Source of the DNA: Sphingomonas sp.
GTDB taxonomy: Bacteria > Pseudomonadota > Alphaproteobacteria > Sphingomonadales > Sphingomonadaceae
Assembly: GCA_030146605.1 (NCBI GenBank)
Contig: JASLBO010000202.1
Span: 1 to 8,297 of the forward strand
Direction of reading: 5' to 3'
Length of the DNA: 8,297 bases
Both the position numbers and the translations under genes were made by a program. Numbering within the stretch: the first letter of the stretch is position 1; each line of letters starts with the position of its first letter. Of the stretch, positions 7,455 to 8,297 are shown piece by piece. The notes beneath the pieces are model-generated. The model had not been told where the DNA came from and did no database searches. It saw only the letters and a list, made by a program, of their open reading frames with translations.

Positions 7455-8179
7455 CGATAGAGCGGCCTGCGGCGTTCGCGGAACGCGGCAAGGCCCTCGG
7501 CGAACTCGGCACCTTCGAACGCGTCGTCAAAGGCTTGGTCGAGCCCCTCCCCGCCTTTGATCGCGCGCTTGAGCAGGCGCACCGATTGCGGCGCGTTGCC
7601 GGCGATTGCCGAGGCGAGGCCGGTCGCCGTCTCGATCGCCTTTTTTGCGCGCAACTCGACCAGCCCGATGCGCTTGGCCTCATCGGGAACGAGCCGGTCG
7701 CCGGTGAACAGCATCAGCGATGCTATACCCGTCCCCACCTGTGCCATGAGCCGCGCGACGTCTTGCTGCGGATAGCCGAGGCCGAGCCGCGCCGGCGTGG
7801 TGGCGAATTCGGCGTGATTGCCGGCGACGCGGATGTCGGCGGCGAGGATCAGCGCAACCGCAGCGCCGAAGCAGCCGCCGTCGATCGCGGCGATCACCGG
7901 GATGGGCAAAGTGGCGATCGTCTCGATCGCGTCGCGCATCGCAGTGCGGAAGGCGGCGCGCAGGGCGGGATCGCGCTGAAGCGCCTCGAACTCGCGAACG
8001 TCGGCACCCGCCGAGAATATGCCCGCGACATCGGATCTGAGGATCACCGCGCGTGCATCGCCGACGTCGCGCGCCGCGGCGGCGAGCGCCTGCCACGCTG
8101 CGATCGCCAGCGCGTTCTTTGCCTCGGGCCGCGCGAGGGCGATGGTCGCGACCGACCCGTCGCGGGTGAGGTTGATCAT
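7451..8179 (-). CDS. Crotonase-family protein (enoyl-CoA hydratase/isomerase-like), catalytic glutamates absent
   Basis: The 242-residue protein has the crotonase fold signature of enzymes acting on acyl-CoA thioesters. It begins INLTRDGSVATIALARPEAKNAL, the usual first strands. IFSAGADVREF (54-64) provides one oxyanion-hole amide and the CoA-binding turn, and IDGGCFGAAVALILAADIRVA (99-119) provides the second oxyanion amide at Gly105. The C-terminal helical part includes FTGDRLVPDEAKRIGLV and ends ERRRPLYR. Aligned by eye with classical enoyl-CoA hydratase, the two catalytic Glu (rat Glu144 and Glu164) fall on Ala109 and on Pro129 or Ala130. A standard hydratase reaction is therefore doubtful; an isomerase, thioesterase or other crotonase activity is possible. 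The ATG at 8179 starts at the family's normal N-terminus. It may itself overlap an upstream frame by ATGA. Confidence 0.88.
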   Translation of the reverse strand: MINLTRDGSVATIALARPEAKNALAIAAWQALAAAARDVGDARAVILRSDVAGIFSAGADVREFEALQRDPALRAAFRTAMRDAIETIATLPIPVIAAIDGGCFGAAVALILAADIRVAGNHAEFATTPARLGLGYPQQDVARLMAQVGTGIASLMLFTGDRLVPDEAKRIGLVELRAKKAIETATGLASAIAGNAPQSVRLLKRAIKGGEGLDQAFDDAFEGAEFAEGLAAFRERRRPLYR

Positions 8180-8297
8180 GCCGGCGCTCTGCCCGATCGC
8201 GCCGCGGCTGTCACGCCGGCGGGTTGCCGCGCGCCGATTTGCCCGATAGCCCGCGCGCCATGACTCGTATCGTCGGCCATGTCGCGTCGCTCACTCG
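8176..8297 (-). CDS. Possible C-terminal fragment of an upstream gene, cut by the window edge
   Basis: A frame with no stop runs from the window's right edge to a TGA at 8176-8178, which overlaps the crotonase start in an ATGA junction like the others in this cluster. It would encode the last 40 residues of a protein, ending in an Ala/Arg-rich stretch (TAAARSGRAPA). I recognise no family, and an open frame this short is common by chance in GC-rich DNA. The junction type is the only positive support. If it is not coding, bases 8180-8297 are an upstream region in which I see no clear promoter. Confidence 0.22.
   Translation of the reverse strand, partial: SERRDMADDTSHGARAIGQIGARQPAGVTAAARSGRAPA

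Noticed and set aside
7385..8263. 292-residue + strand open frame opposite the crotonase
   Set aside because: Arg/Gly/Ala-rich translation without motifs; the - strand crotonase explains the region.
8260..8297. Start of a divergent + strand gene (ATG at 8260) running off the edge
   Set aside because: Only 12 codons are visible, no ribosome-binding site precedes it and the translation is not recognisable.

Overview
The window is GC-rich, gene-dense bacterial DNA. Gene order, short overlapping gene junctions and protein style suggest an alphaproteobacterium, most likely a sphingomonad (Sphingomonas or a close relative). That placement is inference from recognition, not a database result. It is mostly core metabolism and RNA modification. 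I see no tRNA or rRNA gene, insertion sequence, phage gene or CRISPR array, and no stretch over 300 bases without a gene.

Layout: bases 1-132 are a leader holding a widely spaced inverted repeat. On the + strand follow fmt (methionyl-tRNA formyltransferase) and truA (tRNA pseudouridine synthase), which overlap in a TTGA junction. truA carries an in-frame TAG where the family has the Gln of its GWQRQ motif, so as written it is broken. The rest of the window reads on the - strand. From right to left: a possible fragment of an upstream gene at the edge, a crotonase-family protein, an N-formylglutamate amidohydrolase-family protein, ilvD (dihydroxy-acid dehydratase), a short GC-rich hairpin region, a putative small lipoprotein, nnr (bifunctional NAD(P)HX epimerase/dehydratase) and a TrmA/RlmD-type RNA uracil methyltransferase whose end overlaps the end of truA tail to tail.

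The - strand genes form two tightly packed groups. Crotonase and amidohydrolase share an ATGA stop/start overlap, with ilvD 45 bases further on. Lipoprotein and nnr also share an ATGA overlap, and nnr overlaps the methyltransferase by 10 bases. fmt, truA and the methyltransferase all act on translation RNAs. ilvD serves branched-chain amino acid synthesis, and nnr repairs damaged nicotinamide cofactors.

I did not find a convincing new biological system. The points most worth checking are the amber codon in truA, the unclear 5' end of the lipoprotein gene beside a G8 run and hairpin repeats, and the crotonase that lacks both usual catalytic glutamates.
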